The notes under the pieces are model-generated. The model saw nothing but the letters and a program-made list of their open reading frames with translations. It had not been told where the DNA came from and did no database searches. A DNA stretch of 20,989 bases from contig CAZBEI010000049.1 of the NCBI GenBank assembly GCA_964490895.1, forward strand, positions 1-20,989. The letters are read 5' to 3'. How positions within the stretch are numbered: position 1 is the first letter of the stretch; the number at the start of each line of letters is the position of its first letter. Positions 15,433 to 20,989 of the stretch are shown in pieces. This DNA is from JACRAO01 sp964490895 (GTDB taxonomy: Bacteria; Bdellovibrionota; UBA1018). A program made the translations under genes and the position numbers.

Positions 15433-15630
15433 TTACCCAGAGTTTCTTTTTCTCAATATAAAGATAAGCCATCCACCCAAAGAAAGGACGAGAATAAGCC
15501 ACCAAAATTCTCTTAGTCCGAGAGCCGCTGCCTCTCCCACCTGGGCGACGAAAGGGAAAAGCCGAATCAATAAGGCTACTACGGCAACAAGAAAAAAAAC
15601 CTGAAACAGACCACGAATCTGTCTCTTCAT
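15433..15630 (-). CDS. Small two-helix membrane protein coupled to the prohibitin gene
   Basis: This 65-residue protein begins MKRQIRGLFQVF and has two hydrophobic segments, at about residues 8-28 and 40-59. They are separated by a short loop containing VGEAAALGLREF. It ends in a basic tail (RKRNSG). The ATG overlaps the stop of the prohibitin gene as ATGA, so translation is almost certainly coupled. A longer frame reading upstream to 15717 lies inside the prohibitin gene and is not likely to be used. I recognise no family. Its position suggests a membrane partner of the SPFH protein, but that is inference. The methyltransferase gene follows after 10 bases. Confidence 0.68.
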   Translation of the reverse strand: MKRQIRGLFQVFFLVAVVALLIRLFPFVAQVGEAAALGLREFWWLILVLSLGGWLIFILRKRNSG

Positions 15631-16460
15631 TTTGAACCTTTGTGTTCTCCAATCGGAAGTAAAATATTGGCGCCACTGCCTCCTCCGCCTACAACAAGAG
15701 GAGAAACCCCATTCCACTTTTCAACGATTTGTAACTGCACCAGTCCAGGGCTATCTTGCACAGCTTTGCCCCTCACTCGGATCGCTTCGGCCTCGCCTTT
15801 TGCGCGGATGACGGCTGTGTGGGCTTCTATTTCAGCTTTTTGTTGAATAAATTTAGCTTTCGCAGCTTCTTGTTCTTGGACCATCTTGGCTTCGATTGCG
15901 GCTTCGAGTTCTTTGGAGAGCGAAACATCTTGGATTACAATGTCTTCAATGACGAGTAGCGTGCCTACTTTTGCGCGTGCTGCTGCGAGGGCTTTGGATT
16001 TAATTTCTTCTCGTTTTTTTACAATCTGTTCAGCACTTTGAAGTGCGGTGACTTCCTTAAAAGCTTCGCTCACGCGCGGAGAGATGAGGCTGTCAAACGG
16101 ATCTCCCGAAAAATCTTGAAACATTTTGACAACCATATTCTCAGGGATTCGGTAAAGGATCTTAAGCTCAACTTTGATTTGCTGGAGATCAGAGGAGTAG
16201 CAATCGGCCTGGGCTGTTTTTGTTTGCTGTCTTATTGAAACCGGGACAGCCGTTGTAATAAACGGAGTTTTAAGTCCAAAACCCTCCGGTGCAAAGACAG
16301 AGGAAACCTTTCCCATGGTCACCAGTACTCCGCGATGGCCTGGAGGAATAATAAACGTCCCTGCGGTAGCCATGACAACAACAATAAAAATAACAAGGGC
16401 AACTGCAATTGATTTTTGGAGGTTTTTTGCATCATTGAAAAATTCTTCGATTGGATTCAT
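15627..16460 (-). CDS. Prohibitin/SPFH (Band 7) family membrane protein
   Basis: SPFH proteins form large rings at the membrane and influence protease activity and lipid organisation. A single transmembrane segment spans about residues 18-39, after a short cytoplasmic start. The SPFH domain begins at IPPGHRGVLVTMGKV and continues through EGFGLKTPF, ALQSAEQIVKKREEI and LLVIEDIVIQDVSLS. A long alanine- and glutamate-rich coiled coil follows (KELEAAIEAKMVQEQEAAKAK). The C-terminus has a glycine run (VVGGGGSGANILLPIG), as in prohibitins. The length of 277 residues is typical. It is the first gene of a minus-strand operon and is divergent from a TetR-type regulator. A hairpin with a T-run lies in its leader region (16505-16541). 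Confidence 0.9.
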   Translation of the reverse strand: MNPIEEFFNDAKNLQKSIAVALVIFIVVVMATAGTFIIPPGHRGVLVTMGKVSSVFAPEGFGLKTPFITTAVPVSIRQQTKTAQADCYSSDLQQIKVELKILYRIPENMVVKMFQDFSGDPFDSLISPRVSEAFKEVTALQSAEQIVKKREEIKSKALAAARAKVGTLLVIEDIVIQDVSLSKELEAAIEAKMVQEQEAAKAKFIQQKAEIEAHTAVIRAKGEAEAIRVRGKAVQDSPGLVQLQIVEKWNGVSPLVVGGGGSGANILLPIGEHKGSK

Positions 16461-16501
16461 GGCCTGAGCTTAGACTAGTTGTGCTGATAATCAAAGGTAA
16501 T

Positions 16502-16541
16502 AAAAAGGCCCTCGCTCACTTTTTCAAGTCAACAAGGGCTT
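16502..16541 (-). terminator. Long hairpin with T-run upstream of the prohibitin operon (attenuator, terminator or operator)
   Basis: Read on the minus strand, AAGCCCTTGTTGACTT and AAGTGAGCGAGGGCCTT pair around a GAAA loop. This gives about 15 pairs, with one bulge, one mismatch and two G-T wobbles. TTTTT follows directly. The shape is that of an intrinsic terminator, but it stands 42 bases before the prohibitin start codon. It could attenuate that operon, stop antisense transcription from the TetR side, or act as DNA for the neighbouring regulator. Confidence 0.5.
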
Positions 16542-16554
16542 CCCACCTGAATCG

Positions 16555-16583
16555 TTGAAAAAAAAGACCTCCAGTGCTATAAA
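16555..16583 (+). promoter_or_regulatory. Sigma-70-type promoter of the TetR-type gene, implying a leaderless mRNA
   Basis: TTGAAA (16555-16560) and TATAAA (16578-16583) are separated by exactly 17 bases, with 5 of 6 matches to consensus in each box. The expected transcription start is at about 16590, which is the base before the ATG at 16591. The longer reading frame starting at TTG 16555 coincides with the -35 box, so it is not the start of translation. Confidence 0.6.
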
Positions 16584-16590
16584 AACAGCC

Positions 16591-17190
16591 ATGCCACGTA
16601 AAAAGAAGTTAGATTTAGACGCGCTATTGGCTAAAATTGTAGAGTTACTTTCTAGGCATCACCCCAATGAGCTTAGTTTTACAAGAGTCTCTCGACTTAC
16701 TCATATTCCACGTTCTACTCTCTATTATTATTTTGGAAATTCTAAGGAAGCCATGATTGAGGAAGCTGTAAAATTTGGAATGGAAAACTTTGTGCAACTG
16801 CTGACACTCAATAAATCAAAAGACCTTCCAAATTGGGAAATCTTTCAAAAAGCGCGATTCCACCAAGCCACCCAGTTTATTCATGATTATCCTTGGGGAC
16901 CCAGTCTTTATTTTCGTTTTAGAAATGATCCAGGAAAAATTGGGCAAAGAATCCGTCAAATTGAAAACGAATACGTTAGAAAAAGCAAAGAGACCTGGGC
17001 TGCCTATACGGACTCCCAGTGTAATCTACATGCTGTTCGTCTTGCGAGCTATTTAAAACTGGGCCTTCTTTGGGGTTTGGGAGTTGACGCCCCCATTTGG
17101 TACCATGAAAAAGGTAAAAAAAACTTAGAGCAAATCATCACGGCTGTCACTCAAGCCACCGCAACGATCATGAAACTTGAGCTCACTTAG
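16591..17190 (+). CDS. TetR/AcrR family transcriptional regulator
   Basis: This is a one-component repressor-type protein. After a basic start (MPRKKKLDLD), the N-terminal DNA-binding domain shows the TetR helix-turn-helix. TRVSRLTHIPRSTLYYYFGNSKEAMIEEA sits at about residues 32-60, with the characteristic LYYYFGNSKEA block. The C-terminal domain of about 130 residues is aromatic-rich (YPWGPSLYFRFR, LGLLWGLGVDAPIWYHEK) and would bind an unknown ligand. The 199-residue length from ATG 16591 is normal. The ATG is preferred over TTG 16555 because the latter overlaps the promoter. It is divergent from the prohibitin operon, which may be its target. A threonine aldolase remnant begins right after its stop codon, in the same reading frame. 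Confidence 0.83.
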   Translation: MPRKKKLDLDALLAKIVELLSRHHPNELSFTRVSRLTHIPRSTLYYYFGNSKEAMIEEAVKFGMENFVQLLTLNKSKDLPNWEIFQKARFHQATQFIHDYPWGPSLYFRFRNDPGKIGQRIRQIENEYVRKSKETWAAYTDSQCNLHAVRLASYLKLGLLWGLGVDAPIWYHEKGKKNLEQIITAVTQATATIMKLELT

Positions 17191-17331
17191 GGGCATACCA
17201 TTGCCTATGGAGATGATTTACACACTGAGAGAGCTGTAGCTAAATTCAAAGAAATTTTAGGAACCTCGGTTGAGGTGTTTTTTGTTTTTGCCGGTACCTC
17301 CGCAAATGTATTGGGAGTAAAAGCATCAATA
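17191..17331 (+). pseudogene. Remnant of a low-specificity threonine aldolase gene
   Basis: The bases after the TetR stop translate as GHTIAYGDDLHTERAVAKFK, then EILGTSVEVFFVFAGTSANV, then LGVKASI. This matches the N-terminal region of threonine aldolase/beta-eliminating lyase proteins. Their typical blocks are YGDDPxT, a short helix, and VFFVFNGTAAN. The start of the gene and everything after about residue 65 of the family are missing. Beyond 17331 the frame continues to 17469 (LIYSFRVEATAPHTG and so on), but I see no aldolase sequence there. There is no start codon at the expected place. It cannot make the PLP enzyme, since the Lys-bearing region is absent. It points to a deletion that joined the regulator to whatever now follows. 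Confidence 0.65.
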
Positions 17332-17449
17332 GAAGGGGACTCCGTTTTTACACCGAGCCTGAAGAATGAGGCTGAACAGTCACAAACACTGATCTATAGC
17401 TTTAGAGTGGAGGCGACGGCGCCACATACTGGGACTTTGTCATTTCATT

Positions 17450-17980
17450 TTAGTCAGAGTCCTCATTAAAAATAGAGTCATTAACATGCCAGTAGCCATT
17501 TTCGGTTTTCACATCTTCTAGGACCCATAAGCTGTCAGGCATTTCATCTTCATCTAGGTATTGTAGAAAAGCTGCATACAAGCAGATTTCTTTTGAATCA
17601 TTAAGTAGTGCACGCCAGTTTTTAAGTGTCTCCTCAGTGTTGATGTTGAGGTCGGTCTCTGGTGAAATATTAAAGCGTTGACCAACAGTTGTCACTGTGA
17701 TTTGTGGCCATGGTCTCCAATTGGCATCAGATTTTATATCAATGGAATCGAGTTGGATTTGGCTTGTATCAAAACACATCCATTGATTGTAGGTTTCCCA
17801 TTGCTTGGGATCGTTGGTTGCACTGCTAAGGGCAGGGCCTTGTTCTCGATCATTTTTTTCGTGTATCAGATCTTCTGGCGATAGTAATGGGTTCACGTCC
17901 AAGCACTTTGTTGACGAAGAATCGCTGAGTGTCATTAAAAATAGAGTTGAGAAATAACTAACAGTTTTTGAGAATTTCAT
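17450..17980 (-). CDS. Acidic protein with probable signal peptide, unknown family
   Basis: I do not recognise this 176-residue protein. It starts MKFSKTVSYFSTLFLMTL, which looks like a short export signal, followed by a Ser-rich stretch and a Cys (SDSSSTKCLD). The Cys is not in a standard lipobox, so lipoprotein status is doubtful. The rest is acidic and Trp-rich (NWRPWPQITVTTVG, DEDEMPDSLWVLED), ending NEDSD. No enzyme motif is seen. Its start overlaps the end of the upstream small gene by 23 bases, which suggests coupling. No clear Shine-Dalgarno is present. It converges on the aldolase remnant. Confidence 0.55.
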   Translation of the reverse strand: MKFSKTVSYFSTLFLMTLSDSSSTKCLDVNPLLSPEDLIHEKNDREQGPALSSATNDPKQWETYNQWMCFDTSQIQLDSIDIKSDANWRPWPQITVTTVGQRFNISPETDLNINTEETLKNWRALLNDSKEICLYAAFLQYLDEDEMPDSLWVLEDVKTENGYWHVNDSIFNEDSD

Positions 17981-18158
17981 ATTTTTCTATAAACTCCTGC
18001 ATTTTTTTGTGGTTAGGGTTTTTAATAAAATCTTTTAGATATGATTTATACTCTGCAACTGTCTCAATCCACGAAGCTTGTCGCCTAAGTTTTGCTGAAG
18101 CAGTTTCCATTTTTCGAAAGAGCCAACGAATACCTGCACAAATATTTTGGTTTGCCAT
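17958..18158 (-). CDS. Small basic helical protein of unknown function
   Basis: From the ATG at 18158 this encodes 66 residues, beginning MANQNICAGIRWLFRKME and ending in YEILKNC. It is rich in Lys, Arg and aromatic residues, is probably all helical, and has no signal peptide. An AAGGAT sequence seven bases before this ATG supports the start. The open frame reaches a TTG at 18221, which has no ribosome site. It overlaps the next gene by 23 bases. No family is recognised. The overlapping plus-strand frame in this area reads like noise, so the minus strand is preferred. Confidence 0.5.
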   Translation of the reverse strand: MANQNICAGIRWLFRKMETASAKLRRQASWIETVAEYKSYLKDFIKNPNHKKMQEFIEKYEILKNC

Positions 18159-18279
18159 ATACAGATCCTTCTCATCAATAATGACAAAAGTATTGCATAA
18201 ATTCTGAGGTGCGCCCCTCAATTCCTGGTAGTAACTGGATCAATAATGGCTACTTTTTCTATTACTCCGAAAAGGTAAC

Positions 18280-18996
18280 TCATAAATTTGTAAGTCCGTG
18301 TGGATTAAGGTCACACATTAGCCTTGTCCTGATCTTTTCCTTCGAGAACCAAAACAATTTTATGAAGTCTCCTTGCAATAGTGATGCCAAGGATTCAAAC
18401 ATTAATTTTATATTTGTCAGAAACGAATCTCTCTCCCCAGTCCAGAACAAAGGCGACCCCACACGAATATCCACACTAAAAGGAACTAAGAAAGATTCTC
18501 CCTTGGGTAGGGCTTTTCCAAGCCCGTAGAACGAAATAGGAACAATCGGCACCTTAGGAAATCTTTCTGCAATATGGGCGATCCCTTTTTTTATGGGCGA
18601 AGAAACTTCTGCTTCACCGCGAGTTCCCTCTGGAAAGAAGATTACAATCGCATTATCGTCGAGCGCCTCGTATACGGGTAACAGCACAGTGTTGATGGAC
18701 TCTGTTGTGCAGTTCCTTTTTCGTTGGATTGGGATCATCTCGAAAGCTATGGAATAGAAGAAGGCTATCAATCGATTTCTAAGAAAGTAATCAGCTGCCA
18801 CAACAAGCCTTGCCCTGCTCATTTCTCTGATTGGAAGAAGGCTCATCAAGATAAAAGAATCCAGGTGACTGTTATGATTTGAGATCACCAGAGCCGGACC
18901 TCCTCGAGGGATTTGCACTCTTGTTGCAATTCCAAAGAGGAGCCATGCCAAGGGTCTAAATACGAGAAGAACTATAGCGAGTTTAAATAATTTCAT
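18280..18996 (-). CDS. 1-acyl-sn-glycerol-3-phosphate acyltransferase-like protein (PlsC family)
   Basis: PlsC-type enzymes transfer a fatty acyl group to lysophosphatidic acid, giving phosphatidic acid at the inner membrane. From ATG 18996, a hydrophobic N-terminal segment (residues 3-24) is followed by the catalytic HxxxxD motif in ISNHNSHLD (H41, D46). The substrate-binding FPEGTRG follows at 121-127, and VPIVPISFYG matches block IV. The C-terminus extends about 30 residues past the last family block, with WFSKEKIRTRL. At 238 residues the length is normal. GGAGGT five bases before this ATG fixes the start, and an ATG four codons earlier is rejected. The start lies inside the end of the phosphatase gene (14-base overlap), so the two are coupled. 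Ornithine-lipid or other acyltransferase roles are possible. Confidence 0.85.
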   Translation of the reverse strand: MKLFKLAIVLLVFRPLAWLLFGIATRVQIPRGGPALVISNHNSHLDSFILMSLLPIREMSRARLVVAADYFLRNRLIAFFYSIAFEMIPIQRKRNCTTESINTVLLPVYEALDDNAIVIFFPEGTRGEAEVSSPIKKGIAHIAERFPKVPIVPISFYGLGKALPKGESFLVPFSVDIRVGSPLFWTGERDSFLTNIKLMFESLASLLQGDFIKLFWFSKEKIRTRLMCDLNPHGLTNL

Positions 18997-19822
18997 AACA
19001 ACCTCCATAGATCAAAGGAAGGTCAAAATTTTGAATCCAATGAGCATTAGGATTAGGAATATCAAGCTTAGGAGAATGTATGGTATCCAGAAAAATAGAG
19101 AGTGCTTCAGGAAACCGAGTTTGCATTGCATTGAGATTGGCTGGCTCATTTTCAAATCCAGCAAGTACTTTCCCCATTCCGGCGATCTGATCAAAAGCTT
19201 TGATCTTGAAAGCCAAATCATCTATCTCTTTGTAGGGTTTTAATAGCAGTACCGAATGAACTCCGTCTAATGGAAACCCTGAGCTCTGGAGATTTGCCTC
19301 TGTTCCAGCTCCCATCCGAGGGATATCCCGTCCTGTCAGATAAACAACAGTAGCTCCTTCATTAACGAGAATATTTGCAAACTCTACGGCCCCTTGAGTC
19401 GGAAGATCATTTGCACAGTATTCATTCGAAAAAAATCTTGGCAACCAGAACTCTTGTATTTCTGTAATGAGTTTGGCGTTTTGGATTCCCTGGTCTTGTA
19501 GGGTGTCTTTTAGAAGGTATCGCACTTGGGTCAGTGTGATATTTTTTAGTATAGAAACTTCCAAAGGATACTTCGAAACAACATCTGGATCATTGGTATA
19601 ATCCTTTATGATCCTGAGATTCCTCTCCCTGGTATTGATCAGTGTATCGTCTAAGTCAAAGATCACGACGGGTTTTTCGCCCTGTTCAATGCTATGGGCT
19701 ACCTGGTTCTTTAGCAAAACAAGAGTGGCTGGATCATACTGAGCTGCCTGAGCTGCTACGGTATTTCCAATGGCTACTAATGTTGCAATGGCGGTTATAT
19801 AAGCTTTTTTTGTGATTTTCAT
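18983..19822 (-). CDS. Exported HAD-superfamily phosphatase (acid-phosphatase-like)
   Basis: This is a phosphohydrolase of the HAD fold, probably periplasmic. The signal peptide has a basic start (MKITKK), a hydrophobic core, and cleavage after QAA or AQA near residue 26. Motif I is VIFDLDDTL, with nucleophile D56 and acid/base D58. Motif II is YLTGRD with T163. A Lys in LAFKIKAFD (K206 or K208) fits motif III, and GFENEPANLNAM fits motif IV, although Asp is replaced by Glu/Asn there. The overall layout resembles class B or P4-type acid phosphatases and related HAD proteins of unknown substrate. AAAGGG lies nine bases before the ATG at 19822. It overlaps the PlsC-type gene and is divergent from a LysR-type regulator, so it may supply or process a phospholipid precursor. 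That last point is inference. Confidence 0.8.
   Translation of the reverse strand: MKITKKAYITAIATLVAIGNTVAAQAAQYDPATLVLLKNQVAHSIEQGEKPVVIFDLDDTLINTRERNLRIIKDYTNDPDVVSKYPLEVSILKNITLTQVRYLLKDTLQDQGIQNAKLITEIQEFWLPRFFSNEYCANDLPTQGAVEFANILVNEGATVVYLTGRDIPRMGAGTEANLQSSGFPLDGVHSVLLLKPYKEIDDLAFKIKAFDQIAGMGKVLAGFENEPANLNAMQTRFPEALSIFLDTIHSPKLDIPNPNAHWIQNFDLPLIYGGCYEII
19001..19006 (-). promoter_or_regulatory. Shine-Dalgarno of the PlsC-type gene inside the phosphatase coding end
   Basis: GGAGGT on the minus strand lies five bases before the ATG at 18996 and inside the last codons of the upstream gene. It decides the PlsC start over the ATG at 19008 and suggests translational coupling. Confidence 0.75.
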
Positions 19823-19842
19823 TTTCTTGTCCCTTTCTTTTT

Positions 19843-19857
19843 GAGGAATTGTTCCTC
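19843..19857. promoter_or_regulatory. Inverted repeat in the phosphatase leader
   Basis: GAGGAA, TTG, TTCCTC is a perfect 6-base inverted repeat, 21 bases before the phosphatase start codon, in the divergent region shared with the LysR-type gene. It may be a regulator site. The loop of three bases also permits a small RNA hairpin. Confidence 0.4.
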
Positions 19858-19868
19858 GTTATTCTTGG

Positions 19869-19919
19869 GATCAATTTAGTGAAAAATTTTTGATCTTTAA
19901 ATTAATGAAAATTTATTAT
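19869..19919 (+). promoter_or_regulatory. LysR-type operator candidate overlapping the regulator promoter
   Basis: GATCAA (19869-19874) and TTGATC (19890-19895) form a perfect inverted repeat spaced by 15 bases, typical in scale for a LysR-family site. The right arm TTGATC also serves as a plausible -35 box. It is 18 bases before TATTAT (19914-19919), a 5 of 6 -10 match. Binding here would block the regulator's own transcription, as is common for LysR proteins, and could activate the divergent phosphatase operon. Transcription would start near 19926. Confidence 0.45.
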
Positions 19920-19932
19920 AATGATCCATTTT

Positions 19933-20823
19933 ATGATCAATAAAAAAGTGGAATTTGAACTCCTAGAGGTCTTAGTTGCGGCAGGCGAGTCAAAAAATTT
20001 CTATGAGGCTGCTCGAAAGCTGGGCATCTCACAGCCTGCAGTTTCCATAAAATTAAAGCAGTTAGAAGAGCGAAGCCCTCTGCCCGTTTTTACACTGCGC
20101 GGGAAAAAGAAGATTCTCACTCATTATGGAAGAGAGCTTTTTGATGCTTCAAAATTACAAATAGAATCCAATGAAAAGGCAATGGAATCCCTGAATCGAA
20201 AATACTACGAAGCTAAGAAGCTGGTTTTACGCGTAGGGTGTCGCAATGAAATCTTTGAAGCAGTGGCATCCAGGCTCTTCTTTGAAGGCCGGACCGAGCT
20301 TTGTCCACTGTCTAGCCATGAGGCCGCTTTGGCGCTTTTAAACCATGAAGTGGATATCGCTATCAGTTATGAGCGCCCAGATCTGCCGGAGGTTTTATCT
20401 AGGCGAGTGCTCACGAGCTCTGCGCACTTTGCAGTTCATTCAAAGTACCTAAACGGCAAGCGATTGAGTTTAACAATTGCAAGTGAGAGGGAGTTTTTGA
20501 CACAAACTCCCTGTTTAATCTATCAATCAGATGGCCATCTTTTGCGAGATTGGTTAGCTCATCTTAAGATAGATTTTTCTGAGCTTAGGGTTTTGGCCGT
20601 AGTCCAGGACTGGAGAACTATTCAAACTTTAGTGGATCAAGGTTTTGGTTTTGGAATTGTACCAAGTTACTTGATATTCCAGTCTACTGAAGTTCGGCGG
20701 GTGTCACTTCCGAAGGAGGTGCTACCTCATTTCTTATTCTACGCAAGCTTCTATAATGATTTAAAGCGTATTCCTGCATTTGCTCGTGTGCTAGAGCGAC
20801 TTAAAAGTGATCTTTTGGAATAA
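19933..20823 (+). CDS. LysR family transcriptional regulator
   Basis: This is a LysR-type regulator. The N-terminal winged helix-turn-helix is at about residues 8-65: a FELLEVLVAAGESKNFYEAA opening, the recognition helix in LGISQPAVSIKLKQLEE, and the wing LPVFTLRGKKKILTHYG. The C-terminal effector domain of about 200 residues is divergent from the usual metabolic LysR type, so the inducer is unknown. It ends with a VQDWRTIQTLVDQGFGFGIVPSY block typical of the family. I take the ATG at 19933 as the start, because an ATG at 19921 would lie upstream of the transcription start predicted from the promoter. The earlier ATG adds only MIHF. It is divergent from the phosphatase-PlsC operon, which is its likely target. 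Confidence 0.85.
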   Translation: MINKKVEFELLEVLVAAGESKNFYEAARKLGISQPAVSIKLKQLEERSPLPVFTLRGKKKILTHYGRELFDASKLQIESNEKAMESLNRKYYEAKKLVLRVGCRNEIFEAVASRLFFEGRTELCPLSSHEAALALLNHEVDIAISYERPDLPEVLSRRVLTSSAHFAVHSKYLNGKRLSLTIASEREFLTQTPCLIYQSDGHLLRDWLAHLKIDFSELRVLAVVQDWRTIQTLVDQGFGFGIVPSYLIFQSTEVRRVSLPKEVLPHFLFYASFYNDLKRIPAFARVLERLKSDLLE

Positions 20824-20858
20824 ATCCACATGCAGAAATGGGATAGTACCTCGACCAC

Positions 20859-20987
20859 TTAATTCTTAGCGGTTTTGAATCTTCTTTTTTGAGGTGGTTT
20901 TAGACGTTTTAAAACCAGTGTGCTTTTATCTTCAATAATCCATTCAAATTCCTCTCCCTTCTCAATTTCTAAACTCTGACCAATAGC
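20859..20987 (-). CDS. 3' end of a minus-strand gene, possibly AbrB/SpoVT-like
   Basis: Only the last 42 codons are in the window, ending at the stop codon complementary to 20859-20861. The visible part contains IGQSLEIEKGEEFEWIIED and LVLKRLKPP, then a basic tail (QKRRFKTAKN). The pattern of a leucine/isoleucine-rich strand, KGEE, W-I-E-D and L-V-L resembles the swapped-hairpin AbrB/MazE DNA-binding fold. Such proteins occur as antitoxins or beside transposases. This is a weak resemblance in a fragment. It converges on the LysR-type gene, with 35 bases between the stops. Confidence 0.4.
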   Translation of the reverse strand, partial: AIGQSLEIEKGEEFEWIIEDKSTLVLKRLKPPQKRRFKTAKN

Positions 20988-20989
20988 TG

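Noticed and set aside
15407..15676. 89-codon minus-strand frame overlapping the small membrane protein in another register
   Set aside because: The alternative frame encodes two clean membrane helices and has an ATGA junction with the prohibitin gene. This one is poor in motifs and runs into the methyltransferase start.
17275..17469. Annotating the 64-codon frame after the TetR-type gene as a gene of its own
   Set aside because: Its GTG lies in the middle of the threonine aldolase similarity, which begins upstream at 17191, so the frame is part of a remnant.
17968..18207. 79-codon plus-strand frame opposite the small basic protein gene
   Set aside because: The minus-strand reading has a ribosome site and overlaps its neighbour in a coupled manner, whereas the plus frame has neither.
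20896..20916. GGTTTT/AAAACC inverted repeat as a terminator for the LysR-type gene
   Set aside because: It lies inside the coding part of the convergent partial gene, has no following T-run, and the arms are simple A/T-rich sequence.
1..20989. tRNA, rRNA, CRISPR arrays, insertion sequences and prophage genes
   Set aside because: No clover-leaf sequence, rRNA core, regularly spaced repeats, transposase or integrase motif was seen on either strand.

Overview
The window is a compact bacterial chromosome segment of roughly mid GC content. It has no rRNA, tRNA or CRISPR array that I can see, and no gene-free stretch longer than about 260 bases. Gene content suggests a predatory or deltaproteobacterial-type Gram-negative, most like Bdellovibrionota. 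The pointers are a large met-zincin-type metalloprotease, a mevalonate-kinase-like GHMP kinase, several short signal-peptide proteins of unknown family, and very tight gene packing. This placement is an inference from gene style, not from a marker gene.

Left part (1-7501, all +): the 3' bulk of a zinc metalloprotease gene that probably starts before the window. It is followed by a tightly coupled operon miaB - gamma-carbonic-anhydrase-like gene - guaB - guaA, in which all three junctions are 4-base ATGA overlaps. A perfect TATAAT lies upstream of miaB. The operon joins tRNA modification with both committed steps of GMP synthesis.

Middle (7502-11109, +): an intergenic segment with nested inverted repeats, possibly a structured RNA. 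Then come two GT-B glycosyltransferases, an MgtC/SapB membrane protein and acylphosphatase, separated by 2-3 bases, followed by an HU/IHF-type DNA-binding protein. A divergent UppP/BacA-type membrane protein converges on the HU gene end to end. After it come two small exported proteins of unknown family (11992-13579).

Right part: a minus-strand operon (16460 to 13609) runs prohibitin/SPFH protein - 65-residue two-helix membrane protein - RlmI-like methyltransferase - mevalonate-kinase-like GHMP kinase. It is divergent from a TetR-type regulator whose promoter implies a leaderless mRNA. A short threonine aldolase remnant lies directly behind the regulator. Two small minus-strand genes of unknown function follow. 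Next is a secreted HAD phosphatase coupled to a PlsC-type acyltransferase, divergent from a LysR-type regulator with inverted repeats between them. The window closes with the 3' end of a minus-strand gene that looks AbrB-like.

The window is mainly housekeeping plus envelope-lipid functions. The candidates for something new are the SPFH/65-residue pair, the 7538-7644 structured segment, the UppP homologue with altered catalytic residues, and the phosphatase/acyltransferase/LysR unit. None of these amounts to a demonstrated new system.
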